Source: Flavobacterium branchiicola
GTDB taxonomy: Bacteria; Bacteroidota; Bacteroidia; Flavobacteriales; Flavobacteriaceae
NCBI RefSeq assembly: GCF_018383905.1
Contig: NZ_JAGYWA010000002.1
Coordinates: forward strand, 317,262-381,261
Direction of reading: 5' to 3'
DNA: 64,000 bases
The notes under the pieces are model-generated. The model had not been told where the DNA came from and made no database searches. It worked only from the letters and a program-made list of their open reading frames with translations. Positions 1 through 8,356 of the stretch are shown here, one piece after another (position 1 is the stretch's first letter; every line of letters begins with the position of its first letter). Position numbers and translations under genes: made by a program.

Positions 1-465
1 AAGCTTTTCAGTACTGGTATGTTTAACATTGCTATACCAGGATGATATATAGTAGGCCCTTGCCAGTTCGTAAAGAAAAAGATTAAAGCTCAAAAGCAAT
101 GTTTCTTTTTTATAGATATGCTTGTTTGAACTTTTTGCTTTGCTGTCCACCAATTTTAGCAAATCTGTCAGCGGAACCATATCTTTCTTTTTCAGGAAAA
201 TTTTCGAAACATGCTGAGTGGTAAAATATTCAAAGTATCCAATATGCGGCCATTTGATACTATTATCAAAAGCGAACTCAGAGCTAAACGACAGCAGGCA
301 GATTTGTATCTGACTGCTCATTATGAAAATTTCACAAATGGACCTCTTTGGAATTACAATTAGTTCATTGATAAATAAATGGATTTTTTGATTGTTAATT
401 TGGATCCCCAATGCCCCTGTAATTATAAATAGAACACTAAATCGATCCACAATTAGTAAATCCAT
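1..465 (-). CDS. AraC-like transcriptional regulator, N-terminal part (partial)
   Basis: The minus-strand frame is open from base 465 to the window edge, giving at least 155 residues. The sequence (start MDLLIVDRF, later YFEYFTTQHVSKIFLKK and LSFNLFLYELARAYY) resembles the sensor half of Bacteroidota AraC-family regulators, in which the helix-turn-helix lies C-terminally and would be beyond base 1. The same frame stays open back to 618 with plausible coding sequence but no ATG, so the true start may be an alternative codon between 465 and 618 or may have been lost. It lies downstream of the lipoprotein/membrane-protein pair on the same strand. Family assignment is by pattern only. Confidence 0.45.
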   Translation of the reverse strand, partial: MDLLIVDRFSVLFIITGALGIQINNQKIHLFINELIVIPKRSICEIFIMSSQIQICLLSFSSEFAFDNSIKWPHIGYFEYFTTQHVSKIFLKKKDMVPLTDLLKLVDSKAKSSNKHIYKKETLLLSFNLFLYELARAYYISSWYSNVKHTSTEKL

Positions 466-618
466 GACAGCATTACGTGAGGTATATGTTTCAAAAATAT
501 AGACTTGCAGGCCTAAAGGATAATATTTTGATTTTCTGGATGCCACAATAAATTCTTTAAAGTTTTTATAATTGTGTAATGCAGTATACTTAACTCTTAT
601 GTAAATAAAGAGATCGTA

Positions 619-867
619 TTACTTGTTGAAAAATCTCGCCATTATTGAAACGCAGACAAAAAATAAATTGGAAATGCCGTTTACAAAAAATAGAAATGCA
701 AGATTTCTGGGAGATTCTGTTTGTATCTCGCCGTTGACTAGGTAGCCTAATATTTCATCATAGCATAATATATCTATGATGAAATAAAGGCAGACAACAT
801 TGAAAAGAATCAAAAACACACAATACACGTATTGTATTTGTTTTTCAAACTGCTCAGTTATATACAT
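619..867 (-). CDS. small two-helix membrane protein, unknown
   Basis: This 82-residue protein has two hydrophobic stretches, about residues 14-33 and 57-76, joined by a short loop, so it is probably an inner-membrane protein. It starts 7 bases after the stop of the lipoprotein gene on the same strand, which suggests co-transcription. I do not recognise a family. The operon position suggests a role shared with the lipoprotein, possibly under the divergent TPR/AraC regulator. Confidence 0.55.
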   Translation of the reverse strand: MYITEQFEKQIQYVYCVFLILFNVVCLYFIIDILCYDEILGYLVNGEIQTESPRNLAFLFFVNGISNLFFVCVSIMARFFNK

Positions 868-874
868 GGCTTAT

Positions 875-1603
875 CTATTGAAGATTTTGAATAATAATTC
901 CGGTCAAAACGGATCTGTTAACCGCAGTGGAGGAATTTGCGATAGCGCCTTGCAAAGCACCAACACGATTGCCAACTGAAGTTTCCCAGTCTTTGTCTTT
1001 GATTTCCTTCGCGTAGTAGATTGAATATCTGGCTATAGAGGAAGTGGTGAGGATTATCCTTTTATCCTCATTGGTAAACTGTGTATTGTTTATCACCGAT
1101 GTTTCGAATGAAATAATCGATGGGTGAATTACCTCATATTCACCGGTTTCCCATAAGACGATTGAAGCCATAAAGTCGGCAAGGCAGATTTTGGCCGCAT
1201 TTGTCATTCCAGAGTTTGCTATTGCCTGCTCTAATTTTAATTGCGGGCTATCCACGGTTTCCTGAATTTCTCCAAAATTCAGGGGCAGGGTTGCTGCTAA
1301 ATTCGTAAAATCATTATTCAACGCTGAGATGGAATCAACGGTATGGCTGATCTGAACGATTGTTGTAAAGGGATAACTCGCTGTCAAATAGGAATCAAGA
1401 ATGTCATTGTGTATTTTACCAGCTATATCGTATGGGTTATCCGGATTCTCAGGACTTGTTGTTTGTGTCATTTTGCCTGAATGTTTGGACTTCTTCTTAC
1501 TTAAGCTGTTTTCTGCTAAAGTGGTATTTTCGTCAATGTTTTCATTGGTACAGGAAACTAGTAGTGAAACAATTATCACTAACATTACTAAAAGATTTTT
1601 CAT
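875..1603 (-). CDS. predicted lipoprotein, unknown function
   Basis: The 242-residue product begins with a lipoprotein signal (MKNLLVMLVIIVSLLVSC), with lipidation expected at Cys18. A low-complexity linker rich in Asn, Ser and Lys follows, to about residue 55, and then a helical domain of about 185 residues that I do not recognise. It should sit in the cell envelope. A good Bacteroidota promoter lies at 1717-1747, with repeated GGAAATCCAC-type boxes in and upstream of it, so it is probably controlled by the divergent TPR/AraC regulator. It heads an operon with the small membrane protein. Confidence 0.7.
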   Translation of the reverse strand: MKNLLVMLVIIVSLLVSCTNENIDENTTLAENSLSKKKSKHSGKMTQTTSPENPDNPYDIAGKIHNDILDSYLTASYPFTTIVQISHTVDSISALNNDFTNLAATLPLNFGEIQETVDSPQLKLEQAIANSGMTNAAKICLADFMASIVLWETGEYEVIHPSIISFETSVINNTQFTNEDKRIILTTSSIARYSIYYAKEIKDKDWETSVGNRVGALQGAIANSSTAVNRSVLTGIIIQNLQ

Positions 1604-1716
1604 GATTTAATGTGTTAAAATGTAAAGACTGTTGTATTTCAGTCAGTTCATTTCACCCGGGTCAGCAGAACTTTAATTCGGCACGATGCCAAATATTTTT
1701 GCTTTTGAATTCAAGG

Positions 1717-1747
1717 CAAATCTAGAAGCAGAAATCCACTCTTGCAA
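1717..1747 (-). promoter_or_regulatory. Bacteroidota-type promoter for the lipoprotein operon
   Basis: On the minus strand, TTG (1747-1745) is followed by a 20-base spacer and TAGATTTG (1724-1717), matching the TTG/TAnnTTTG pattern. Transcription would start near 1710. One operator-like box (1731-1739) lies in the spacer. Confidence 0.55.
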
Positions 1748-1800
1748 AACATCGCATGTGGATTTCCCGTATTTCGTGTATGGATTTACCGGAAATCCAC
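1731..1800. promoter_or_regulatory. repeated GGAAATCCAC-type boxes between divergent genes
   Basis: The intergenic region holds GAAATCCAC at 1731-1739, its inverse GTGGATTTCC at 1758-1767, a variant TGGATTTACC at 1781-1790 and GGAAATCCAC at 1791-1800. The alternating orientation next to an AraC-type gene suggests operator sites. The rest of this 353-base gap (1604-1956) shows a possible TATATTTG -7 element at 1847-1854 for the plus-strand regulator and nothing else clear. Confidence 0.5.
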
Positions 1801-1956
1801 ACACCTTTTTTCAATGTTACATGTGCTAATTATCAATATATTATGTTATATTTGAAGGTCTTTTCTTAAGATAGCTACATTATTCTCAGTTATTTGCATT
1901 TTCTCCCTGTGAAAATGCATTTTCAATTCAAATAGTTTCTAATTTTAATTTATCAT

Positions 1957-3630
1957 ATGATTAAAAAGTATCTATTAGTAGTATCCCTTTGCTTTGGAAT
2001 GCAGTTTTACGCTCACAATCGAAATTCGGCCAGTACCGATACACTTCAAAATAAGAACTATGAGTACCTGTTTGAACGCATTGAAGCCACCCAGGAGGAT
2101 GGTATAAAACAAAAACTTTATCTGGAATACTTTTTAAAGAAAGCCAAAGCGGGTAAAAATTCACAAGATATTGTAAATGGATATAAAAACTATTTATACT
2201 ACTCAACGGAAAAATTAAAGCTGATTTATGCTGACAGTATGGTCTATGCTGCAAAAATATCCAAGGATAATGCACTAATAGGTTCTGCTTATCTCTCCAA
2301 AGGAATAGTGTACTACGGACAGAAAAAGCTTAAATATGCTTTAGATAATTATCTGATAGCAGATAATTATATTTCCAATACAGATGATAAATACCTGATA
2401 TACAAGGTTAAGTACAATATTGGCAATATAAAATACTATCTGGGGTTTTATGATGAGGCAATTTCTCTTTTTGTGGAGTGCCGAGATTTTTTTAAAGGTA
2501 AAAACGACAGGGCATACCTCAATTCACTGCATTTGATTGGCTTATGCTATAACAAAATTGGCAATTACGGTTTATGTTCTGAAATAAACGAGAAAGGTAT
2601 TCAGGAAGGAGTACGGTTAGAAAATAATGAAATGCGGGATTACTTTAATCATTCAGAAGGAATCAATCAGTATTTCAAAAATAATTATGCGGCAGCTATT
2701 AAAAAAATTACCCAATCACTTCCAGCCATAAACAAAAACAAGGATTTTGCAAATGAGTCTGTTGGGTACTTTTATATAGGTAAAAGTTACTGGGATCTGC
2801 GAAACCAGGAAATGGCGCTGATATATTTTAAGAAGGTTGACCAGATTTTTGATGATAAAGAGTACATTAGACCTGATCTGCGGGAGAGCTATGAACTGAT
2901 AATAAAATACTATAAATCCAAAGGCGACCTTGAAAAGCAGCTCTTTTACATTGAGAAATTGCTTAAAGCAGACAGCGTGCTGGATAATAGGTTTAGATAC
3001 CTTTCAGGAAGGGTGCGAAAAGTATATGATACCAAAGTATTGCTAAAAGATAAGCAGGAGATTGAAGAATCATTTAACAAAAGAAAACACAACGACCTCA
3101 TTTTTACAGCGATATTAGTCCTATTTTTTTTAATCGTACTTTTCATTGCTTACAGACATATTAGGAATAAGAATATCTACAGGCAGAAGTTTGAAGAGCT
3201 CATGAAACAAAACGGTTCTACAGCTAAAGAAGATGTCAGGAATGGACATAACAGAATTGATGATATTCATAAAGATACAGTTGCACTTATACTCAAGCAG
3301 CTTGAAAAATTTGAAAGGGACAAAAAATTTCTTGAAAAAGATTTGACTTCCATAAAGCTTGCTGCAATTTTCAAATCCAACCCAAAATATTTGTCAAAAA
3401 TAATATATCATTTCAGAGGGAAAAAATTCCCAACATATATAGCCGACCTTAAAATCGACTATATAATTTCTTTATTGAAAGAAGATCCAAAAGTCAGGAA
3501 GTATTCCAACAGGGCATTGGCGGATGAGGCAGGTTTTAGCAGTACACAAAGATTTGCAACTGCTTTCCATGCTAAGGCCGGATGTCCAACTTCTTATTTT
3601 ATTGAAGAGCTTAATAAGATATCGGAGTAA
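1957..3630 (+). CDS. membrane-anchored TPR / AraC-type transcriptional regulator
   Basis: The 557-residue protein has an N-terminal signal or anchor (to about residue 20), then helical tetratricopeptide-like repeats to about residue 360. A single strong membrane segment follows (about 379-399, LIFTAILVLFFLIVLFIAY). The C-terminal AraC-type helix-turn-helix region is at about 448-557, with the typical closing pattern GFSSTQRFATAFHAKAGCPTSYF. The design suggests a periplasmic TPR sensor linked to a cytoplasmic DNA-binding domain, a class common in Flavobacteriia. Its likely target is the divergent lipoprotein operon through the boxes at 1731-1800; this is inferred from position. Confidence 0.85.
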   Translation: MIKKYLLVVSLCFGMQFYAHNRNSASTDTLQNKNYEYLFERIEATQEDGIKQKLYLEYFLKKAKAGKNSQDIVNGYKNYLYYSTEKLKLIYADSMVYAAKISKDNALIGSAYLSKGIVYYGQKKLKYALDNYLIADNYISNTDDKYLIYKVKYNIGNIKYYLGFYDEAISLFVECRDFFKGKNDRAYLNSLHLIGLCYNKIGNYGLCSEINEKGIQEGVRLENNEMRDYFNHSEGINQYFKNNYAAAIKKITQSLPAINKNKDFANESVGYFYIGKSYWDLRNQEMALIYFKKVDQIFDDKEYIRPDLRESYELIIKYYKSKGDLEKQLFYIEKLLKADSVLDNRFRYLSGRVRKVYDTKVLLKDKQEIEESFNKRKHNDLIFTAILVLFFLIVLFIAYRHIRNKNIYRQKFEELMKQNGSTAKEDVRNGHNRIDDIHKDTVALILKQLEKFERDKKFLEKDLTSIKLAAIFKSNPKYLSKIIYHFRGKKFPTYIADLKIDYIISLLKEDPKVRKYSNRALADEAGFSSTQRFATAFHAKAGCPTSYFIEELNKISE

Positions 3631-3711
3631 AATATATTTTTGCTAATCAATTCACTAGATGATTTTGTCCCGATATATAATTAAAAAGCTTTTTTAATTA
3701 TCTGTTCGAAG

Positions 3712-3744
3712 TTGTTGTATATAATAAGCAAAATTTTATTTTTG
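3712..3744 (+). promoter_or_regulatory. promoter of the histone H1-like gene
   Basis: TTG at 3715-3717, a 19-base spacer and TATTTTTG at 3737-3744 match the Bacteroidota promoter pattern. Transcription should start near 3751, about 20 bases before the ATG at 3770. Confidence 0.6.
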
Positions 3745-3769
3745 CTGCCTTAACTTAAATAATAGTGTC

Positions 3770-3946
3770 ATGAAAGATTTAGTAGCAAAAATAAACGCCG
3801 AAATCGAAACATTTAAAACAGAATCTGAGTCTTTAATTGAAAAAGGTGTTAAGGCAGCAGGGGCAAGAGCCCGTAAGTCAACATTGGAAATTGAAAAATT
3901 GTTGAAAGAGTTTAGAAAAGTTTCTATCGAGGAGTCTAAGAAATAA
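3770..3946 (+). CDS. histone H1-like small basic protein
   Basis: The 58-residue, highly charged protein starts MKDLVAKINAEIETFKTESE and ends with a lysine-rich helix (RKSTLEIEKLLKEFRKVSIE). The core VKAAGARARKST resembles the histone H1-like (Hc1) proteins of Bacteroidota, which are expected to bind DNA and help shape the nucleoid. It has its own promoter (3712-3744) and is followed by an intrinsic terminator (3983-4007), so it is probably a single-gene unit. Confidence 0.75.
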   Translation: MKDLVAKINAEIETFKTESESLIEKGVKAAGARARKSTLEIEKLLKEFRKVSIEESKK

Positions 3947-3982
3947 TTTTTGGCAGTCTTACTTACTTTTAAAAGAAGAGAA

Positions 3983-4007
3983 TGGGGTTTTTAAGCCCCA
4001 TTTTTTT
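3983..4007 (+). terminator. intrinsic terminator after the histone-like gene
   Basis: TGGGG (3983-3987) pairs with CCCCA (3996-4000), extended by weaker T-A pairs, and is followed by seven T residues. Confidence 0.7.
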
Positions 4008-4105
4008 ATGTCTATTTTTTTATGTTGATTCTGTGGGTTTATCCTTTTTAAAGAGCACAATAGCATTGCTTTTTTGGAGCAGGATCATAAGGCTTTTTCA
4101 GCAGG

Positions 4106-4181
4106 CAGCCTATCCCGCTTTGCGCTCTAATCTTTTATGCCGAACCCCGGCAGAAAAGGATTTCCGCTGCAATCGGGGCTG
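4106..4181. repeat. imperfect palindromic intergenic element
   Basis: CAGCC at 4106-4110 pairs with GGCTG at 4177-4181, CCCG with CGGG just inside, AATCTTTT with AAAAGGATT further in, and TGCCG (4138-4142) with CGGCA (4148-4152) at the tip. The whole 76-base stretch can fold into one long interrupted hairpin. It resembles interspersed palindromes I associate with Flavobacterium intergenic DNA. No gene is visible between 4008 and 4311 apart from this element and the terminal attC-like site. Confidence 0.5.
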
Positions 4182-4254
4182 GAGAGAAGCGTTCTGCTTT
4201 TTTATAAGCATTTAAAAATACGGATAATAGGGCTGAGGTTTATTGAAAGAAGTG

Positions 4255-4304
4255 TATATAAACGTTCCCGCTTTTCCCAAATCTTATTTAGTAGCTGTTA
4301 TAAA
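4255..4304 (-). repeat. attC-like site, short copy at the array end
   Basis: Read on the minus strand the site has TATAACAGCTAC at one end and GGGAACGTTTATA at the other, with GATTTGGG between, as in the long copies but without their middle. It follows the stop of the DUF4238 gene closely, as expected for a last cassette. Confidence 0.5.
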
Positions 4305-4311
4305 GCGTATT

Positions 4312-5292
4312 TTATAAACCTAACTCCTTTAATTTTTTAAATATATCCGCAGCGCTTTCCCCATCTTTAATTGGTCTTTCCGACTCTTGCTTAGTTGCCA
4401 AATAAGATTCCAAAGCCTTTTTTGAACCAAATATAAATTGCTCAGAATTTAGCATTTGAGAATAGTTGGTTGTTAGTTTTTCTATTTCTGAAAAAGGTGC
4501 TGTTGAAGTTCTGCGGAAAATCCTATTCCTTAATTCCTTCGGACATTCTGGTATTAGCATTAATTTGTGTTTAGAATCAATCGGTAATTCTAAAATATTG
4601 GTTGGATCAAAAGGAGCAAATCTTTCAGGCGTGTTATTACTTGCAACAACTGGATTATCACTTGTTACGAACTCTAAATTTTCACCGTCAATTTTGTTAA
4701 CGCAAATCGAATCATTAAGAATTCTCAATGCAATTAATTTAAATGCTGTTTCTAATTGAATAAGAATCATTCCTGGCTGACGTTCTTTGTTGAATTCTCT
4801 TGTGAATTCTTGCAAAGTTTTTCCAGCTATTGAAATTTTTTCGCCTTCAAAGTTGATATAGTCAACTCCTGTTTGCTCACATAATTGATAAGCACTTTCA
4901 AAAGCTCTTGCCATTAAATTGCGGCTTGCATTTACCCATTTCGTTGTTCGATAGTACATTGTTACAACTGTTGAGATAATTAATTCTCGTTCCTCGGATG
5001 AGATTTCTGTTTTGTTTGGGTCTGTTAGAATTTCATAGATTGAATCATAATGCACTTCTAATTCTTCTGAATATAGTTTTTCCACAGCCATTTGCTGTTC
5101 AATAGTTTCTCCAGGTAAAGTATAAAGATGTCTTTCGAATGCTACATTTGTAATATTAGAATAAAAAATTTTGTCTGCCTCAGTAGCTTGGGATGGTAAA
5201 GCGTGTATAAAGTATTTGTCACCGCTATGTTCAGAGAAATGTTTGAGATATGTTCTTGGAACAAAATGCTGTCTTTTAACTAAATCTGCCAT
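4312..5292 (-). CDS. DUF4238 family protein
   Basis: The 326-residue protein begins MADLVKRQHFVPRTYLKHFS, the characteristic opening of DUF4238 proteins (Q-H-F-V-P then a Y-L-x-x-F motif). The second half contains FVTSDNPVV, also typical of this family, and a Lys/Glu-rich tail. The molecular function of DUF4238 is not established as far as I know; members occur among mobile and defence-rich DNA. It is the last unit of the cassette-like array and lies between two attC-like spacers, so it is probably a single-gene cassette. Confidence 0.75.
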   Translation of the reverse strand: MADLVKRQHFVPRTYLKHFSEHSGDKYFIHALPSQATEADKIFYSNITNVAFERHLYTLPGETIEQQMAVEKLYSEELEVHYDSIYEILTDPNKTEISSEERELIISTVVTMYYRTTKWVNASRNLMARAFESAYQLCEQTGVDYINFEGEKISIAGKTLQEFTREFNKERQPGMILIQLETAFKLIALRILNDSICVNKIDGENLEFVTSDNPVVASNNTPERFAPFDPTNILELPIDSKHKLMLIPECPKELRNRIFRRTSTAPFSEIEKLTTNYSQMLNSEQFIFGSKKALESYLATKQESERPIKDGESAADIFKKLKELGL

Positions 5293-5310
5293 AAGTTCTG
5301 GAATTATTGT

Positions 5311-5440
5311 GAATAACGTTCTAGTATTAAAGTGGGTTTGGAGTAAATTAAGCCAATTCTTCAGATTTGTCTAATCATCATAAATACTAAACCAACTTTA
5401 CATTAAGCCTATTGTCGAAATGCATTGTAGTAGCTGCGCT
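5311..5440 (-). repeat. attC-like spacer, long copy
   Basis: The framework elements are visible on the plus strand: AACGTTCTAG (5315-5324), GGGTTTGGAGTAAATTAAGCC, AATCATCATAAATACTAA, ACATTAAGCC and GTAGTAGCTGCGC. It separates the PD-(D/E)XK gene from the DUF4238 gene. On the minus strand the core reads GAAC followed by GTTATTC. Confidence 0.55.
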
Positions 5441-5452
5441 TTTTAAATTAAT

Positions 5453-5908
5453 TCAAAATGCGGACAAATATTCGTCTAACCATTTGAAAGAATTTTTATA
5501 ATCTTCATAATTTTCTCTAACATATTTATTTGAAATATATACAGTTTTTTGGTTTTTGGAGACTTTATGTTCCGTTAGTTCAGCAAGTTTAAATGAAGGA
5601 ATAATCCAAAAATCGGCGGAAGTGTTTAAATCATTTATTTTTCCATTAAAGCAAATTAAAGCATAAAGCATATTTGGAACAATAGTAAGTTTGCCTGAAT
5701 TACCGATTATCCAATCGTCCTTTTTATTTACACCCTTAACTTCAACTATACAAATCGCGCCTTTTTTGGTTTTAACAATAATGTCAACTCCTTTTTTATT
5801 TCCTAGAGATAAATATGCATCTTTACCTGCACGACATAACAAACTCATCATTAAATATTCAGACGCTAAGTTTGTATTATAATTTACATTCGCATTTCTT
5901 GCGGTCAT
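5453..5908 (-). CDS. PD-(D/E)XK nuclease-fold protein
   Basis: The 151-residue protein shows the order expected of a restriction-endonuclease-like core: an N-terminal helix with Glu17 (NLASEYLM), then GVDIIV with Asp42, then VEVKG with Glu56 and Lys58. This matches the E...D...ExK arrangement of small nucleases of the PD-(D/E)XK group. No other domain is present. It is a single-gene unit in the cassette-like array, with no methylase or ATPase in the same unit. A defence or DNA-processing role is inferred from the fold and neighbours. Confidence 0.65.
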   Translation of the reverse strand: MTARNANVNYNTNLASEYLMMSLLCRAGKDAYLSLGNKKGVDIIVKTKKGAICIVEVKGVNKKDDWIIGNSGKLTIVPNMLYALICFNGKINDLNTSADFWIIPSFKLAELTEHKVSKNQKTVYISNKYVRENYEDYKNSFKWLDEYLSAF

Positions 5909-5930
5909 ATTTGATTTTTCATGTTTTTTA

Positions 5931-5980
5931 GAGTTCTGGTGCCTTGCACCTGCAAATAAGGTTTTTTAGTTGCATGCGCT
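5931..5980 (-). repeat. short attC-like spacer
   Basis: This spacer keeps only the ends: on the plus strand GAGTTCTGGTGCC at one side and AGTTGCATGCGCT at the other, with a self-complementary GGTGCCTTGCACC centre. It resembles the long copies at the ends only, so the assignment rests mostly on position between two units. Confidence 0.35.
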
Positions 5981-5988
5981 TTATTTAT

Positions 5989-6387
5989 TTAGATATTTTT
6001 ATTTCTCGTTTCGTTTTCAGAATCATCTTCAGAATCATCTTCAAAATTATTTAGGATATTATTCTCGTTAAAATCTTTTAAAGTACTATCTAACGCAAAT
6101 ACAACAGAATTATAAACATCTTTAGGACTTGGAGGTGGTGCTAGTTTAGTTGGACTTATCCAATATCTTTTGATTGGAATAGTTAATTCAAATACTCCGT
6201 TTTTTTCGGTAAGAGAATTAGCCACTTGTTCTTTAATAGATGAAGATATTATAAATTCAACATTCACAATTAGCGTTTCAACAAATGGTTCGAAATCTTC
6301 CCTATAATCAATCGTTTTAAGCACTAGACTATTAAGATATTCAACTTTTTGTATTTCTTCAGGAAGTTTTAGATTTATTTTTGCCAT
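5989..6387 (-). CDS. hypothetical cassette protein
   Basis: This 132-residue protein starts MAKINLKLPEEIQKVEYLNS and has mixed alpha/beta character, a PPPSP turn near residue 86, and a very acidic tail (DDSEDDSENE). No signal peptide, membrane segment or recognisable domain was seen. The acidic tail could mimic nucleic acid or be a disordered linker, but that is speculation. It is flanked on both sides by attC-like spacers, so it appears to be its own cassette. Confidence 0.55.
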   Translation of the reverse strand: MAKINLKLPEEIQKVEYLNSLVLKTIDYREDFEPFVETLIVNVEFIISSSIKEQVANSLTEKNGVFELTIPIKRYWISPTKLAPPPSPKDVYNSVVFALDSTLKDFNENNILNNFEDDSEDDSENETRNKNI

Positions 6388-6427
6388 TTTTATATATATA
6401 AATTTTGATTAAGTCTCCATTTTTTTG

Positions 6428-6597
6428 TGCTTGCAACTTCCGTTCTCGAGCTACAAGCGCTTTGGACTAAATTAAGCCCATTATGCGGACTTGCCACCCA
6501 AGCGTAGCGAACAGACGAAGTAAATCTTCCAAATACAAACCATTTTTCCATTAAGCCAAATGGCCAAATTGCCTGTAGCGTGTGTTACCTGCTGGCC
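6428..6597 (-). repeat. attC-like spacer, longest copy
   Basis: Plus-strand elements are TGCTTGCAAC, CGTTCTCGAGCTAC, CTTTGGACTAAATTAAGCCC, CCATTAAGCCAAATGGCC, and GTAGCGTGTGTTACC. GCTAC near one end pairs with GTAGC near the other, as inner and outer arms of an attC would. The middle has an extra insert of about 25 bases (AGCGTAGCGAACAGACGAAG), consistent with the variable central part of attC sites. Confidence 0.55.
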
Positions 6598-6603
6598 TTT
6601 TTG

Positions 6604-8355
6604 TTAGCTTTCTTTTTTTAGCTTTTTTACCAAATCTTCAAATGCAATATTAATCCAATCCTTTTTCCATTCAGTCCTAAAGTTAATGTCATTTGAGTCA
6701 GGTTTATCCGACAAGTCTTTAATTCTTACTATTGTTGGAATAGGAATACAATCTCCGATAATTAAAGCTTCTTGTCTTTCAAGAACAGGTAAAGTATCTG
6801 TGATTGCACTAACGCTATCTGGCATTAAGCGTTTAACGTATTGTTGGTCAGAAGGATTTGTTAATCTCATTGCTACAAAATTATTGCATTGAGAAAAAAT
6901 TGTTTCAGATATTTCAGAAGGTCTTTGACTAACAATCATTAATGATAAACCATACTTTCTTCCTTCTTTTGCTATTCTTTCAATTGATTTTTTAACTGAA
7001 TGATATTTTGCACCTTCACTTTGTGGGATGTAATTGTGAGCCTCTTCTAAAACTAAAAGAAAAGGAACTTCTTCTAAATCTTTTTTTAGAGTTTTATAGT
7101 AGAAACAAAAATCAAAAACTAAGCGACTTATTAATGAAACTACAATGCTTAAGACTTCAAACGGAATTCCACTTAAATCAATTATTGTGATATTTTCATT
7201 CGAACTATCTGAATATCCAATGAACTGTTTTAGAATTTCAGAAAGCTCATCTGTTTTAAACTCTGTTAAATCTTCTTTTCTTGGTTTTAATAAAAAAGAT
7301 AATCTTTCGTCATTAATTTTCGTTTCAAGCCTTGGTACAAATCTATCAAATTCGTTTGCATAAGGTCCCCCATTTACTTTGCCTGTTGCTTTTTCTTCAA
7401 ATTCAATTTCTTCAAAAAGTTGGTATTCATCTTGAACTCCTGAAATTTTGGCTTTAATTTTTAGTTCTCCTGTTTTCGCATCCTTTGTCGCAATATTTTG
7501 GTTTGAAATATATCTAAAAACTTCTTCAATACTAAAATACACAGGTGTATCATAGTTAACTCTAGACAATTTCGGATTATGTCTTTTTTTATTTAATGTG
7601 ACAGCTGTTTTAAATTGAGATACTTGATTATGAGAATTACTTTCTCTACTTTCAATAAACATTTCTTCAAGTTCTTCTGAATTCATCAACCAATAAGGTA
7701 AAATCAGATTTGACACATTCAATTTTTTTGATTTAGGAAATGCTTTTGGATATTCTCCGTGTAAATCAAAAAGCAGAATATGCGTATTATTTAAAATTCC
7801 TTTTCCAATTTGTTCTTCACTTGACTTTATGCCTTCTTGTAAAATTCTTGCAACTGTTCCTGACTTACCCGAACCGGTAGAACCAACTACTGCTATGTGT
7901 TTGCTGAAAAACTTATCCCCATCAATACCAATTTCAATATGTGGATTTTGAGCTAAAGTTGAAAAGCAAAACTGTTTACTTTCTTCAATAGAATTATAAA
8001 TACTCTTCAATAATGCTTCATCTGCTATTTCCACATTATTCGGTGGGATTGCAATTTGTTGTCCACCTCTTCTAAATTTACCTTTGTCGTCTAAAAAACC
8101 TATAGGTTGTGAGTCTAAAACAAATGTAGGAGTAGTTATATTAGTGGTTTCTCCAATTAAATTGGTTTCCTTGATTTTGAAGCTTTGAACCAAGGCTATT
8201 ATTGCAGTATTTGAATCATCTGAAATTTTTAAATAACTTCCAATTGTAAAATCAGAAGTATCTTGCTTGAATTTTTCAGCATCCAAGACTTCAACTTGAA
8301 TAAGATTTGGAGATACAGTTAAAATACGAAAAATATCCGAGTTTGTTGTTGCCAT
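6604..8355 (-). CDS. HerA-like ATPase (DUF87) of a HerA-DUF4297 defence pair
   Basis: The 583-residue protein has an N-terminal HAS-barrel-like region (about 1-115), a Walker A motif GSTGSGKS at 158-165, LFDLHGEYP soon after, and a Walker B region LLVLEEAHNYIPQSEG further on, followed by an arginine-rich SLMIVSQRPSE segment. This is the HerA/FtsK-like ring ATPase layout. The gene begins one base after the DUF4297-like nuclease gene ends, so the two form one operon and probably one complex. HerA paired with DUF4297 is a known anti-phage arrangement in which the ring ATPase and nuclease assemble together; that function is transferred here by similarity. Confidence 0.85.
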   Translation of the reverse strand: MATTNSDIFRILTVSPNLIQVEVLDAEKFKQDTSDFTIGSYLKISDDSNTAIIALVQSFKIKETNLIGETTNITTPTFVLDSQPIGFLDDKGKFRRGGQQIAIPPNNVEIADEALLKSIYNSIEESKQFCFSTLAQNPHIEIGIDGDKFFSKHIAVVGSTGSGKSGTVARILQEGIKSSEEQIGKGILNNTHILLFDLHGEYPKAFPKSKKLNVSNLILPYWLMNSEELEEMFIESRESNSHNQVSQFKTAVTLNKKRHNPKLSRVNYDTPVYFSIEEVFRYISNQNIATKDAKTGELKIKAKISGVQDEYQLFEEIEFEEKATGKVNGGPYANEFDRFVPRLETKINDERLSFLLKPRKEDLTEFKTDELSEILKQFIGYSDSSNENITIIDLSGIPFEVLSIVVSLISRLVFDFCFYYKTLKKDLEEVPFLLVLEEAHNYIPQSEGAKYHSVKKSIERIAKEGRKYGLSLMIVSQRPSEISETIFSQCNNFVAMRLTNPSDQQYVKRLMPDSVSAITDTLPVLERQEALIIGDCIPIPTIVRIKDLSDKPDSNDINFRTEWKKDWINIAFEDLVKKLKKES

Positions 8356-8356
8356 T

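Noticed and set aside
4008..4254. Open frames on the plus strand after the histone-like gene
   Set aside because: They run through the palindromic element and the attC-like site, with no protein-like composition.
6428..6597. The recurring spacers as a CRISPR array
   Set aside because: The repeats are long, few, variable, and separated by whole genes, not by short spacers.
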